NCBI GenBank assembly: GCA_964471825.1
Contig: CAYYKD010000014.1
Location: 13,780 to 77,779 of the forward strand
Direction of reading: 5' to 3'
DNA length: 64,000 nucleotides
Source: CAYYKD01 sp964471825
GTDB lineage: Bacteria; Spirochaetota; GWE2-31-10; CAYYKD01
A program made the translations under genes and the position numbers. Shown in pieces: positions 1 to 8,973 of this stretch; position 1 is the stretch's first letter, and every line of letters starts with the position of its first letter. The notes under the pieces were generated by a model. It made no database searches and was not told where the DNA came from. It saw only the letters and a program-made list of their open reading frames with translations.

Positions 1-108
1 CATTTAACAGAATTACGGGGTGCATGGGAAGTGGCCGGTAAAACAGTAAAAACCGATCCTGTTTCCGCACAGCCGGTTAATTCAGGGGGGGTGAACATTG
101 CAACCTGA
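1..108 (+). CDS. 3' end of an unidentified gene
   Basis: An open frame runs from the window edge to a TGA at 106-108 (35 residues visible, ending in VNIAT). Its tail overlaps the start of the next gene by about 11 bases, as in a translationally coupled operon. Too little is visible to name it. The FlgN-like neighbour makes a flagellar gene conceivable, but that is only context. Confidence 0.45.
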   Translation, partial: HLTELRGAWEVAGKTVKTDPVSAQPVNSGGVNIAT

Positions 109-532
109 AGAACTTATATTTAAGATCAGAGAGAATCTGATTGAACAGAAAAAAAGACTACAGGATTACTTAAATATCCTTGATAGTGAAAATACGGATA
201 TAGCAGAAAAAAATGTTGACAAACTTCATGCTCATATCTCTATTGAAAAGAAGATCGTAGAAGAGTTAGAATCTTTTAAAAAAATCTTAGCACCTATGGA
301 ACTAATCTACTATAGTTCACCGTATAAGAAAGATACTGTAATCAAAGCTCTTACTGAGTCGATAAATAAACTGGCCGGATCTGTAAAAGAAAAATCTGTT
401 GTTAATATCGATCAACTTAATGGAGTGATGGAGAAGATTAAAGCTGAGGTAAACTCAATTGAAAGAAAGAAGATGGCAGATAGGACTGGATATAATACAG
501 TAGAGTCGATGCTGGTGGATATTAGCGGATGA
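98..532 (+). CDS. FlgN-like putative flagellar chaperone
   Basis: A 144-residue, mostly helical, charged protein with no signal peptide or membrane segment. Length and heptad-like Leu/Ile spacing resemble FlgN, the export chaperone for hook-filament junction proteins, but no diagnostic motif is visible, so the name is a fold-level guess. The start is TTG at 98, chosen because a run of seven G (85-91) lies about 6 bases upstream as the ribosome binding site. The TGA stop overlaps the ATG of polA (ATGA), so the two are probably cotranscribed. It could also be an unrelated coiled-coil protein. Confidence 0.5.
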   Translation: MQPEELIFKIRENLIEQKKRLQDYLNILDSENTDIAEKNVDKLHAHISIEKKIVEELESFKKILAPMELIYYSSPYKKDTVIKALTESINKLAGSVKEKSVVNIDQLNGVMEKIKAEVNSIERKKMADRTGYNTVESMLVDISG

Positions 533-3324
533 AAAAAATATTACTTGTTGATGCATTCGGGATGATTTTTAAGTCATACTATGCATTTATAAATAGACCA
601 TTGAGAAATAAAAACGGCGGAAATACATCTGCCGTTTTTGGTTTTTATAAAAGCCTTTTGTCAATAATACAGAAGGTTAAACCTGATTATATATTGGTTG
701 CATTAGAGGGGAAGGGTGAGTGTTTTAGAAATGCTATTTATCCTGAGTACAAATCAAACAGAGATGAGCCTCCTGAGGATTTGCGAACGCAGATCCCGGT
801 TATTCTTGAGCTTTTAGATCAACTTGAGATTCCACACCTTGAGATTGAAAGTTACGAAGCGGATGATATAATTGGATCTGCATCAGTTTTTTTTGGATCA
901 GACCGGGATAATACTATATATATTTTATCTAGTGATAAGGATCTTAAACAACTTGTAACAGATAATGTAAAGGTAATCAAAACTGTTAAGTTATCTGATG
1001 ATATAGTTATTCAAGGAATTGATGAGGTTGTTGAAGAGTTCGGGGTAAAACCGGCACATATTACAGATTATCTTGCACTAACAGGGGATGCATCAGACAA
1101 TATCCCCGGAGTAAAAGGGATCGGGCCAAAGACTGCAGTTGCACTTTTAGCCGGTGATAAAACAATAGATGATCTCTATAACAACATTGAGAAGGTAGAA
1201 TCTCAAAAGATCAGAGATAAACTGATCGAATCAAAATCATATGCTTTTCTTAGTAAAAAACTAGCAGATATTCAAAAAGATTTAAATCTTAATCTTTCAA
1301 TCAATGATTTAGCTATGAGACCCTTCAAACTGGAAACAGCAAAAATTACCCTTGAGGAGAATAATCTTGATTTAATTGTGAAAGATATACTAACATATAA
1401 CGCAAAATATGAAAATAAATCCGAGCATGAAAACTCTAAACCGGTCGAAGTGACTCAGAACAAAATTTCATCAGAGATATTACCACTAACTAACCACGAG
1501 ATGGAACCAATTATCCATAGAGTCATCAAATCATCTGATGATATGGATTCTGCATTAAAGATCATTAGATCAAATGGAGTTTTTTCATTTGATATTGAAA
1601 CTACAGGCCTTGATATTGTAAATGACATAATAATCTGTATCAGTTTTTGTTCAGGTGAGGAATGCTTTGTCTTACCTATAAATTTATCCGAAAAACAACA
1701 GGCAGATGCAGGTGTCATTCTTACTGAACAGCTCAGAGATGGTTTTTTTAATCAGTTGAAACCTCTATTCAATGATAGAGATATTTTAAAAATTGCACAT
1801 AACGGTAAATTTGACCTTAAATTCTTGAGTAAAATTGGTATAACCTCAAACGGTGTTGTTTTTGATACTATGCTTGCAGAGTACTGTTTGGATGGTGCGG
1901 ATAACAGAAACGGATTAAAGGACCTCTCTGAGAAATATCTCGGAATAACCCCTGTTCGCTATGATTCAATAGTAGATGATGTAAAAAAGGACAACCTATT
2001 ATCTGTAGATTTTAAACGGCTTTCTAACTATTCTGCTCAGGATGCTTTCCTTACATTTAAGCTATACAAATTATACTGTGAAAAGTTTGAAAGTAACAAA
2101 TCAGCAAAGGCACTTTTTTTTAATATTGAGATTCCTGTATCAACCATACTTACTGACATGGAGTTAACAGGAGTTAGGGTAGACACAGAGTACCTAAACT
2201 CACTTAGCACTCATCTTGAAGAGGAACTAGTTGTATTGACACAAAAATTAGTCGACTCTGCAGGAGTTGACTTCAACCCCGCCTCACCTAAACAGGTTGG
2301 TGAGATCTTATTTGATCGACTAAAACTTCCGGTTATCAAAAAAACAGGTACGGGAGCATCCACTGATATTGATGTTTTGACCAAACTTGCTCCGTTACAT
2401 CCGATTGTTAGTGATCTTCTGGAATATAGAACTACCAGTAAGATAAAATCAACATATTCTGATAAACTTCCATTGATGATTAATAAATCAACAGGTAGGA
2501 TTCATACGACATATTTGCAGACAGGAACACAGACCGGCAGGCTCTCAAGTAAGGATCCTAACCTTCAAAATATACCTGTTAAAACACAGCTTGGACGCAA
2601 AATCAGAAAAGCATTTTTACCATCCGGGGGATCAATTCTTCTTAGTGCAGACTATTCTCAGATTGAACTTTTTTTGCTTGCCGAGTTTTCAAAAGATAAA
2701 AATCTATATGAAGCATTCACAAACAATGAGGATATACACACAAAGACAGCAAGTCTGATATTCAACAAAGACACAAATGATATAAGTAAATTTGAAAGAA
2801 CAATAGCAAAAACAGTAAATTTTGGTGTGCTATACGGACAGGGAGCATACAGCCTTAGTCAGGATCTAAACATCGGCAGAACCGAGGCAAAAGATTATAT
2901 TTCAAGATACTTTGCAAAATACTCAGGGGTTAAAGATTATATAGAATCAGTTATTGAGAGTGTAAGAAAAAACGGTTATGCTCAAACATATTGGGGTAGA
3001 AAGAGAACAATTCCGGAAATCAATGACAACAATAAGATGAAAAAAGCAAATGGTGAGAGAATGGCGGTTAACACTACAATTCAGGGAACTGCCGCTGATC
3101 TTCTTAAGATTGCAATGATAAGAATCTACAACAAATTTAATGAACAGGATATAAAATCAAAGATGATTTTACAGGTACATGATGAATTAATTTTTGATAC
3201 AAAGATCAATGAGGTCGAACAGGTAAAGCAAATAGTAAAAGAATGTATGGAATCAAAGTTTGATTTTAAACTAAAACTTAAGACTAATATTGAAACAGGG
3301 GAAAACTGGGGTGAACTCCACTAA
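529..3324 (+). CDS. polA: DNA polymerase I
   Basis: 931 residues, full length for three-domain Pol I, which fills gaps and removes RNA primers in replication and repair. An N-terminal 5'-3' exonuclease (about 1-290) is followed by a 3'-5' exonuclease with intact acidic motifs (DIETTG near 354, NGKFD near 425, YSAQDAF near 500), so proofreading should be active, unlike in some bacterial Pol I. The polymerase domain has motif A DYSQIEL (about 706), motif B around KTVNFGVLYG (about 760) and motif C QVHDEL (about 881). ATG overlaps the upstream stop, and coaE begins inside its 3' end, so the block is an operon. Confidence 0.97.
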   Translation: MKKILLVDAFGMIFKSYYAFINRPLRNKNGGNTSAVFGFYKSLLSIIQKVKPDYILVALEGKGECFRNAIYPEYKSNRDEPPEDLRTQIPVILELLDQLEIPHLEIESYEADDIIGSASVFFGSDRDNTIYILSSDKDLKQLVTDNVKVIKTVKLSDDIVIQGIDEVVEEFGVKPAHITDYLALTGDASDNIPGVKGIGPKTAVALLAGDKTIDDLYNNIEKVESQKIRDKLIESKSYAFLSKKLADIQKDLNLNLSINDLAMRPFKLETAKITLEENNLDLIVKDILTYNAKYENKSEHENSKPVEVTQNKISSEILPLTNHEMEPIIHRVIKSSDDMDSALKIIRSNGVFSFDIETTGLDIVNDIIICISFCSGEECFVLPINLSEKQQADAGVILTEQLRDGFFNQLKPLFNDRDILKIAHNGKFDLKFLSKIGITSNGVVFDTMLAEYCLDGADNRNGLKDLSEKYLGITPVRYDSIVDDVKKDNLLSVDFKRLSNYSAQDAFLTFKLYKLYCEKFESNKSAKALFFNIEIPVSTILTDMELTGVRVDTEYLNSLSTHLEEELVVLTQKLVDSAGVDFNPASPKQVGEILFDRLKLPVIKKTGTGASTDIDVLTKLAPLHPIVSDLLEYRTTSKIKSTYSDKLPLMINKSTGRIHTTYLQTGTQTGRLSSKDPNLQNIPVKTQLGRKIRKAFLPSGGSILLSADYSQIELFLLAEFSKDKNLYEAFTNNEDIHTKTASLIFNKDTNDISKFERTIAKTVNFGVLYGQGAYSLSQDLNIGRTEAKDYISRYFAKYSGVKDYIESVIESVRKNGYAQTYWGRKRTIPEINDNNKMKKANGERMAVNTTIQGTAADLLKIAMIRIYNKFNEQDIKSKMILQVHDELIFDTKINEVEQVKQIVKECMESKFDFKLKLKTNIETGENWGELH

Positions 3325-3922
3325 AATAATAATCGGTATCACCGGACTTTATTGTTCAGGAAAATCTTTTATTGAAAAAATATTTATAGATAATGATTTT
3401 CTATCAATAGATGTCGATAAGATAGGGCATTCAGTTCTAGAAGAGACTAAGGATGATGTAATTAAAGAATTTGGCATGTCTATTCTAAATCAAGCAGGCA
3501 ATATTGATAGAAAAAAGCTTGGTGCCATTGTTTTCTCAGACAAGTCTAAACTCAGAAAACTAAATAGCCTTGTTCATCCTGTAATGACAGTAAAAATAGA
3601 AAACCATATTTCAGCAACAAATCATCGGTATATTCTTATAAATGCCGCACTTCTATACGAGATGGGGTTACATAAACTATGCAGCAAAATAATAGTTGTA
3701 AAGGCACCGCTGATTCTTATAATTTATAGAGCGATAAAAAGGGATTGTTATAGTATATTCAAAATATTCAAAATACTATTCAACCAAAATGTTAAGTCGT
3801 TTGCTAAAAAAAATCAAAAATATGTCGAAACTATCTATATAGAAAATTTAACCGCAGATTCTACTAATAGAAGAGTTAAACAAATTATTAACGGTATAAT
3901 TACCAAGGAGATTTATAGATGA
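3311..3922 (+). CDS. coaE: dephospho-CoA kinase
   Basis: About 203 residues; catalyses the last step of coenzyme A synthesis, ATP phosphorylation of dephospho-CoA. The P-loop is G-x-x-x-SGKS right at the N-terminus (GITGLYCSGKS), followed by an Asp-rich DVDKIGH segment and HPVM, as in CoaE. The start is taken as GTG 3311, a few residues before the P-loop with an AGGGG upstream; an in-frame TTG at 3290 would add seven residues. It overlaps polA by 14 bases, and its TGA overlaps the next ATG. The C-terminal half is diverged and lysine-rich, so confidence is a little below certain. Confidence 0.85.
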   Translation: MNSTKIIIGITGLYCSGKSFIEKIFIDNDFLSIDVDKIGHSVLEETKDDVIKEFGMSILNQAGNIDRKKLGAIVFSDKSKLRKLNSLVHPVMTVKIENHISATNHRYILINAALLYEMGLHKLCSKIIVVKAPLILIIYRAIKRDCYSIFKIFKILFNQNVKSFAKKNQKYVETIYIENLTADSTNRRVKQIINGIITKEIYR

Positions 3923-4761
3923 GCGATCCGATTTATAACCAACCCGAAAACAATCCAAAGAGGGAGCCACAAAAGAAATCATATTACTCGGTTAACCTTA
4001 CAGAGGGGAGAGTGTTTGTTATATTTGTTAGTGTGATTGCATTCCTGGTTTTAGGTGCATTTATTTCGTTATTTATTTTTTCAAATATTAACAAAAAGAA
4101 TGCAGAAAATACTTTGATGGACTCAGCACTATTTGAATATAATACATCTCACATTTCAACAGAGGAATCAGAGTTTTCTTCCTCATCATCCTCATCTTCT
4201 ATAAGCTCAGTGTCAAATGTTACATCAAATGAAATTGATCTGTCTAATAAAACAAATATGATCGATGATACTAAAAAAAATATTGATAATCTTGGAACAC
4301 CTCAACTTGATGATACTGATCCGATTTACTCTTCCGGAACACAAATCAGTACAATTAAAAAAATTGATACTTCAAGTGAAGTCGTAAAAAATAAACAGTA
4401 TGAACAAGACAAATCTAATATAACTGTACCAAAAAAGAAAACAATAGTAAATACTACTAATACAGCTACTAATAAAACTACTAATACAGCTACAAAAAAA
4501 AGTTCTCAATCAGTTTCCAATAAGAGGTTTGTAATACAGATTGGATCATTTTCAGATAAAAAGAATGCTGACTCTGTAATGTCATTTTATAAACAAGCCG
4601 GATACCCTGTCTATATAGTTGAGACTGAGACTAATGCCAAAAGATTTTATAGATTGAGGGTTGGTCCTTTTAAAGACAAGGATATAGCTGATAATTATCT
4701 GATATCTATAAAGAGTTCAAAATTTGGTCAGAATGCCTATATATCGGTAGTATTTCTTTAA
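3919..4761 (+). CDS. SPOR-domain membrane protein
   Basis: 280 residues: a short cytoplasmic N-terminus, one membrane helix (about 30-56), a long low-complexity Ser/Thr/Asn/Lys linker (about 70-200) and a C-terminal SPOR domain (about 202-280; RFVIQIGSF at its start, FYRLRVGPF in the middle). SPOR domains bind glycan strands lacking stem peptides and sit at division septa, so a role in cell division or wall remodelling is expected. The linker contains a Ser-only run and TNTATNKT-type repeats encoded by short repeated codons. Coupled to coaE by an ATGA overlap. Confidence 0.88.
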   Translation: MSDPIYNQPENNPKREPQKKSYYSVNLTEGRVFVIFVSVIAFLVLGAFISLFIFSNINKKNAENTLMDSALFEYNTSHISTEESEFSSSSSSSSISSVSNVTSNEIDLSNKTNMIDDTKKNIDNLGTPQLDDTDPIYSSGTQISTIKKIDTSSEVVKNKQYEQDKSNITVPKKKTIVNTTNTATNKTTNTATKKSSQSVSNKRFVIQIGSFSDKKNADSVMSFYKQAGYPVYIVETETNAKRFYRLRVGPFKDKDIADNYLISIKSSKFGQNAYISVVFL

Positions 4762-5162
4762 TTTTATTATGATCTATCGTGAATAATTTCGTTTAGTTGT
4801 TCCATCTTCTTATAACACTTAAAATATCAAACCATTCTAAAAAAAAGTTAAATCTTTTATTAGAGAGCCTCTAGAATGTTTTTTTATAACAAGACTTGAT
4901 TGACATATATGTTGAAACATAGCTGTTAGAAATATTTTATTAAACAACATTGGACAGACATAGGTTGTCCCCACTGATTTGCCTAATCAAATCTATATGC
5001 AACTCAATATTTAATTCAAAACAAGATTTAGTGCAAAATATTGTTTTTATCATTATTGTTTTTATCTAATAATAAGTTTTGACATATACCTGGATTTTTT
5101 GTATATTGTTTATTAATCAATAATTTGCGATAAGTTAAATAGTGTTAATATTGGAGACATAG
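4762..5162. other. intergenic region, no gene seen
   Basis: About 400 AT-rich bases without a convincing reading frame. It holds a 6-6-6 inverted repeat (GATTTG-N6-CAAATC, 4976-4993) that could be an operator, and the strong promoter at 5079-5107 for the next gene. No hairpin with a clear U tract was found after the SPOR gene. Confidence 0.6.
5079..5107 (+). promoter_or_regulatory. sigma70-type promoter
   Basis: TTGACA (5079-5084), 17-base spacer, TATATT (5102-5107), about 55 bases before the start of the gene at 5163. Confidence 0.75.
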
Positions 5163-5594
5163 ATGATCGGAGACCTTCCAGAATTAAATGATTTCTTTTC
5201 TAGTAAACCAAAAGAAAACGGGAAAAATGATATACAGAGTAAAGAGAATAATCTAGAGACACAGGGTTCAGGAGATGGTGAAATATTGTTATATCTTTCA
5301 AAGGATTCTGAAAATTGGACACCTGTTTTTTTTGTGGACTTTGCAGTAGCTCAGATTGGGCTTCATGTTATACTGCCTGTTCAAATGGAGTTTACATCAA
5401 AAGAGTTAAGTCATCTTACACTCAGATTTGTTAAGAAGACAAACAGCGAAGAATTGGTGTTACTTGATGTACCGAGTCTTGCTCGTTGGCAGGAAAGAGA
5501 CTCAGTTTCCGGAAGATTAAAACTAGGACTTCATTTTCACAAAGAAATAAAAGATGATATAACTCTAAAACAGATTCTTGCTCAGATATCTTAA
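5163..5594 (+). CDS. hypothetical protein, possibly PilZ-like
   Basis: 143 residues, soluble. A charged, disordered N-terminus (about 1-40) precedes a compact beta-rich part (about 42-143) ending in an SGRLKLGLHF strand. The shape recalls a degenerate PilZ barrel, but the RxxxR and D/NxSxxG motifs that bind c-di-GMP are not convincing, so no function is assigned. Start ATG 5163 is supported by GGAGACAT just upstream. It has its own promoter and stands alone, facing the convergent flagellar operon. Confidence 0.7.
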   Translation: MIGDLPELNDFFSSKPKENGKNDIQSKENNLETQGSGDGEILLYLSKDSENWTPVFFVDFAVAQIGLHVILPVQMEFTSKELSHLTLRFVKKTNSEELVLLDVPSLARWQERDSVSGRLKLGLHFHKEIKDDITLKQILAQIS

Positions 5595-5697
5595 GTCTAA
5601 AACTATTCTAAAAATTCTATAATATTTTCATATTTTGATAGTTTTTTAAAAATTTATATTAATTTTTTGAAAGATCCATATTTAATGTTTTTTTTTA

Positions 5698-6375
5698 TCA
5701 AGGTTGAGGTGGGAGGTCTTCTAAATCAACACTTTCAACACCTGTTTCACTTTGACCGGCGTTATACTTTAATTTTCGTATAACATTTCCGGCTTTTGTT
5801 TTATCGCTCATTTGCGATATTAGGTATGGTGATAGTGATTGTCTACCAAGTTCATCACTATAGCTGTCTATAGCCCTAAGAATATCAACAATGTCACTTT
5901 CGGCTTGCATTTCAAGTAACTGAACAGAGACGCTTGGCGGCATGTTGTATAGTTTAATAGCCTGCTCTCTAATATTGTTTTTTCTATCCTTAATTTCACT
6001 GTCAATATTATCTAGTAGCTCTTGCTTTTTTTCTAAGTCCTTTTCAACAGCGATTAATGCTTCCATTTTTTTATTAGTCTCAATATCCTTTTGTCTTATC
6101 TCATTTTCACGGTTAATAAGTTGTTCTTCGTGAAGTAGAAGTCTTGTCCTTTCTTTGTCCAATTCCTCTCTTTCAAGCAGATATGGATCTTCACTCATTT
6201 TAATTTTCTTTTTAAACGAATTAGATCTAATTGCACTTAAAACAGGAATAGGAGGATTAAGTCCCAAGGTAGTTGCGGCAAAGTCAACAATTAACACCCC
6301 CGCACCGATTAACACTCCTATGAAGAGCATGAGTAAAACAATTTTTCGTCTGTCTGCTTTATAATTATACGGCAT
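5698..6375 (-). CDS. flbB: periplasmic flagellar collar protein FlbB (MotE-like)
   Basis: 225 residues: an N-terminal membrane anchor (about 11-33), a long coiled coil (about 65-140) and a C-terminal MgtE_N/MotE-type helical domain (about 145-205, starting near LYNMPPSVS). In Borrelia, FlbB builds the base of the collar around the periplasmic flagellar motor and is needed for stator assembly; this is established for the family, and inferred here from architecture and its place at the end of the flagellar operon. It follows the transglycosylase gene by about 70 bases. A proline-rich tail (PPQP) ends the protein. Confidence 0.85.
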   Translation of the reverse strand: MPYNYKADRRKIVLLMLFIGVLIGAGVLIVDFAATTLGLNPPIPVLSAIRSNSFKKKIKMSEDPYLLEREELDKERTRLLLHEEQLINRENEIRQKDIETNKKMEALIAVEKDLEKKQELLDNIDSEIKDRKNNIREQAIKLYNMPPSVSVQLLEMQAESDIVDILRAIDSYSDELGRQSLSPYLISQMSDKTKAGNVIRKLKYNAGQSETGVESVDLEDLPPQP

Positions 6376-6445
6376 AAGCTATTTCCCCATCAAAATATTC
6401 TGTTATTATAGGTTCTTATTAGAATCTATTGCATTTAAGCTAAAT

Positions 6446-7090
6446 CTATTGTTTATTAAATAAATAATTTCTAATATATTGTACATAATCCTTAGTCTCT
6501 GCTATATCTGGAACTCCGCCGGCTTTATCAACTCGATTTGGTCCTGCATTATATGCAGCTAGTGCTTTTGTAAGATCGCCATCATATTTTTCCAACATCA
6601 TTTTAAGATATCTTGTTCCGCCATCTATGTTTTGGTCAATGTCCCATGGACTTTTTACACCGAGCTCCATCGCAGTACCAGGCATCAATTGCATTAATCC
6701 CATAGCACCAACCCTTGAGATTGCATTCGGATCAAAATTTGATTCCTTTCTAATTACCGCTCTTATTAGATCTTCAGAAATCCCGTGTTGCTTTGCTGAC
6801 CTGGTAATCGCCTGATCAATTCTTAGTTTTACAGCATCTTTAGTAAGTTCAGTTTCTATTAACCGGGTGTTGTCTAATTGTAAATCATTATTAACATCAA
6901 AAGTCAACGAATCGCTTTTTTGTAGGTCATTTTTAACAGATTCCTTTTTTAATGAAGTGTTATTCGAAAGGGACTCTTTATATAACGACTCGAACTCTTT
7001 TACAGATTCCGGTTTAAATGAGTTCATGCTCTTTGCAATAGATTTTATTTCATTAATTCTATTATGGATTCTTTTTATTCCATCTGCCAT
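6446..7090 (-). CDS. lytic transglycosylase (SLT domain) in flagellar operon
   Basis: 214 residues; a variable N-terminal half (about 1-95) and a C-terminal SLT/goose-lysozyme-like domain (about 98-212). The catalytic glutamate is in VIRKESNFDP, followed by the conserved GLMQLMP and ALAAYNAGP motifs. Such enzymes cleave peptidoglycan glycan chains. No signal peptide is visible, so export by the flagellar apparatus, or an unusual route, is an inference. Its ATG directly abuts the fliJ stop, with GGAGGAT inside the end of fliJ as its ribosome site, so it is translated as part of the operon and probably opens the wall for the rod. Confidence 0.9.
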   Translation of the reverse strand: MADGIKRIHNRINEIKSIAKSMNSFKPESVKEFESLYKESLSNNTSLKKESVKNDLQKSDSLTFDVNNDLQLDNTRLIETELTKDAVKLRIDQAITRSAKQHGISEDLIRAVIRKESNFDPNAISRVGAMGLMQLMPGTAMELGVKSPWDIDQNIDGGTRYLKMMLEKYDGDLTKALAAYNAGPNRVDKAGGVPDIAETKDYVQYIRNYLFNKQ

Positions 7091-7558
7091 TTAATCCTCC
7101 AGTTCTAGTATTCGTTTGTTTGATATATGCATATTTAAAGAAAGTTCATCAATTTTTGCTGTTTCCAGTTTATTATAATCCTTTTTCCATGCTTCAAGCT
7201 CTTTTTCTTTTAATTTTTCATATTTTTTTTTCTCTCTTGTAGCTTCAACAAGATTTTCAAAAAGAGGTTTTAAATTCTTTTCAACAATTACAATCTCTTT
7301 TTTGTTTTGCTCTATCTGTAACTCAACAGCATTAAGATACTCACCCTCATATATCAGATCTTCAGCCGACAATATCTCTAGAGGTTTATATGTAGATGAT
7401 CTGCAAATATCCGTAAAATAAGTACTTAACATTGACTTATTCTCATTTTCAAACTTTATTTTTTCCTGCAAAACCTTAGCATACTCCTGCTTTGCTTTCA
7501 ACTCACTATTCTCTTTAACAGATAGCACCTTAGCAAGTGAGAATACAAATTTCTTCAT
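7091..7558 (-). CDS. fliJ: flagellar export chaperone FliJ (FlbA)
   Basis: 155 residues, almost entirely coiled coil, starting KKFVFSLAKVLSVKE as FliJ proteins do. FliJ is the stalk-like component that links the FliI ATPase ring to the FlhA export gate; the spirochaete homologue is often called FlbA. Identity rests on length, coiled-coil pattern and position directly after fliI. GGGGGAATC precedes the ATG. Confidence 0.85.
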   Translation of the reverse strand: MKKFVFSLAKVLSVKENSELKAKQEYAKVLQEKIKFENENKSMLSTYFTDICRSSTYKPLEILSAEDLIYEGEYLNAVELQIEQNKKEIVIVEKNLKPLFENLVEATREKKKYEKLKEKELEAWKKDYNKLETAKIDELSLNMHISNKRILELED

Positions 7559-7566
7559 GATTCCCC

Positions 7567-8949
7567 CTATTCAAACACAAGATCAGCCGAATCATTGACC
7601 TCTTCAGTTTTATCATTAAAGAATATACTTAAGACATCATCCATTTCAGCAAGCGTTTGTTCGAAAGTAAAGGCTTCTTCAATATCTTGCTTCAAAAAAG
7701 TTTCAATTTTACCTTTTAACATAATAGCAGCATCTACCTTAGGATCACTTCCTGATGCATAGGCACCAATATCGATTAGATCCTCTTTTTCTTTATAGGC
7801 AGCCATAAGTTCTCGTATAAGCCCTGCCTTTTTTCTTTGCTCAGGATCTGTGATTTTTACCATGAGTCTTGATATTGATGAAAGGACATCAATAGCCGGG
7901 TAGTGATTTTTATGAGCAATTTTCCTCGAAAGGACTATGTGACCATCAAGTATACCTCTTATTGTATCACTTATTATCTCATCTGTGTCATCACCCTCAA
8001 CAAGTACGGTATATATCCCTGTGATTGTCCCCTTGTCTGAGGTTCCTGCCCTTTCCATGAGTTTAGGTAACATCGTCAATACTGAAGGGGTAAATCCCTT
8101 TGATGCAGGTGCCTCATTTAATGAAAGACCGATCTCCCTTTGTGCCCAGGCAAACCTTGTAACCGAGTCCATCATAAGTATAACATCTTTACCTTGATCC
8201 CTAAAATACTCTGCAATAGCGGTTGCTACAAAACAGCCTCTAACTCGTGATAATGCGGGTTTATTAGAGCTTGCAAATATAATTACAGATCTTTTTAAAC
8301 CCTCATCCCCAAGTTCGCTCTTAATAAATTCATTTAACTCTCTGCCTCGCTCACCAATGAGAGCTATAACATTGACATCTGCAACACTATTTCTGGCAAT
8401 CATTCCTAGAAGTGTTGATTTGCCGACTCCTGATCCTGCAAATATACCAATCCGCTGTCCCTTTCCAATTGTTAATAATCCGTCAATTGCCTTGACACCG
8501 GTAACAAGCGGCTCAGTAATCATCTTTCTATTTAGTGCATCAGAGGGTTTATTAAAAATAGGATAGAATTCCCCTGATCCGAGTTGTCCTTTATCGTTGT
8601 AGATCTTTCCAATTCCATCAAGCACCTTTCCAAGTACATATTCTCCAACAAATACAGATAATTGTTCCCCACTGGCAATAACCATGTCGCCAATTTCTAT
8701 CCCCTCCATCTCATCATAGCACATAAGTTTTACAGTTTCACCCTCTAAGCCGATAACCTCTGCTGAAATCTGAGCACCTGTAGAAAGAATTATTTTACAG
8801 ACTTCTCCGATCTGTGCTTTAGGTCCTATTGACTCTACAACAAGTGCATTGATTTTTTTTATCTTACCAACATATTTAATAGGATCAGTTTTATTAAGTA
8901 TCTGTGAATATTTATCTATGTCAAAAACTTCCAGCGTTTCAGTATTCAA
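7567..8949 (-). CDS. fliI: flagellar type III export ATPase
   Basis: 460 residues, full length. A beta-barrel N-terminal domain, then the ATPase core with Walker A GSGVGKST (near 172), EERGRE-like GERGREL, Walker B VILMMDSVTRFA and the ASKGFTPSVL loop. Hydrolyses ATP at the base of the flagellar export apparatus to help unfold and load substrates. Start is TTG at 8949, supported by GGAG about 7 bases upstream and by overlap with the expected FliI N-terminus. Lies between fliH, its regulator, and fliJ. Confidence 0.97.
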   Translation of the reverse strand: MNTETLEVFDIDKYSQILNKTDPIKYVGKIKKINALVVESIGPKAQIGEVCKIILSTGAQISAEVIGLEGETVKLMCYDEMEGIEIGDMVIASGEQLSVFVGEYVLGKVLDGIGKIYNDKGQLGSGEFYPIFNKPSDALNRKMITEPLVTGVKAIDGLLTIGKGQRIGIFAGSGVGKSTLLGMIARNSVADVNVIALIGERGRELNEFIKSELGDEGLKRSVIIFASSNKPALSRVRGCFVATAIAEYFRDQGKDVILMMDSVTRFAWAQREIGLSLNEAPASKGFTPSVLTMLPKLMERAGTSDKGTITGIYTVLVEGDDTDEIISDTIRGILDGHIVLSRKIAHKNHYPAIDVLSSISRLMVKITDPEQRKKAGLIRELMAAYKEKEDLIDIGAYASGSDPKVDAAIMLKGKIETFLKQDIEEAFTFEQTLAEMDDVLSIFFNDKTEEVNDSADLVFE

Positions 8950-8973
8950 ATTTTACTCCGATTATATCGTTTT

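Noticed and set aside
4904..4930. TTGACA-like promoter at the left of the 4762-5162 region
   Set aside because: No -10 at a suitable distance; the consensus promoter is the one at 5079.
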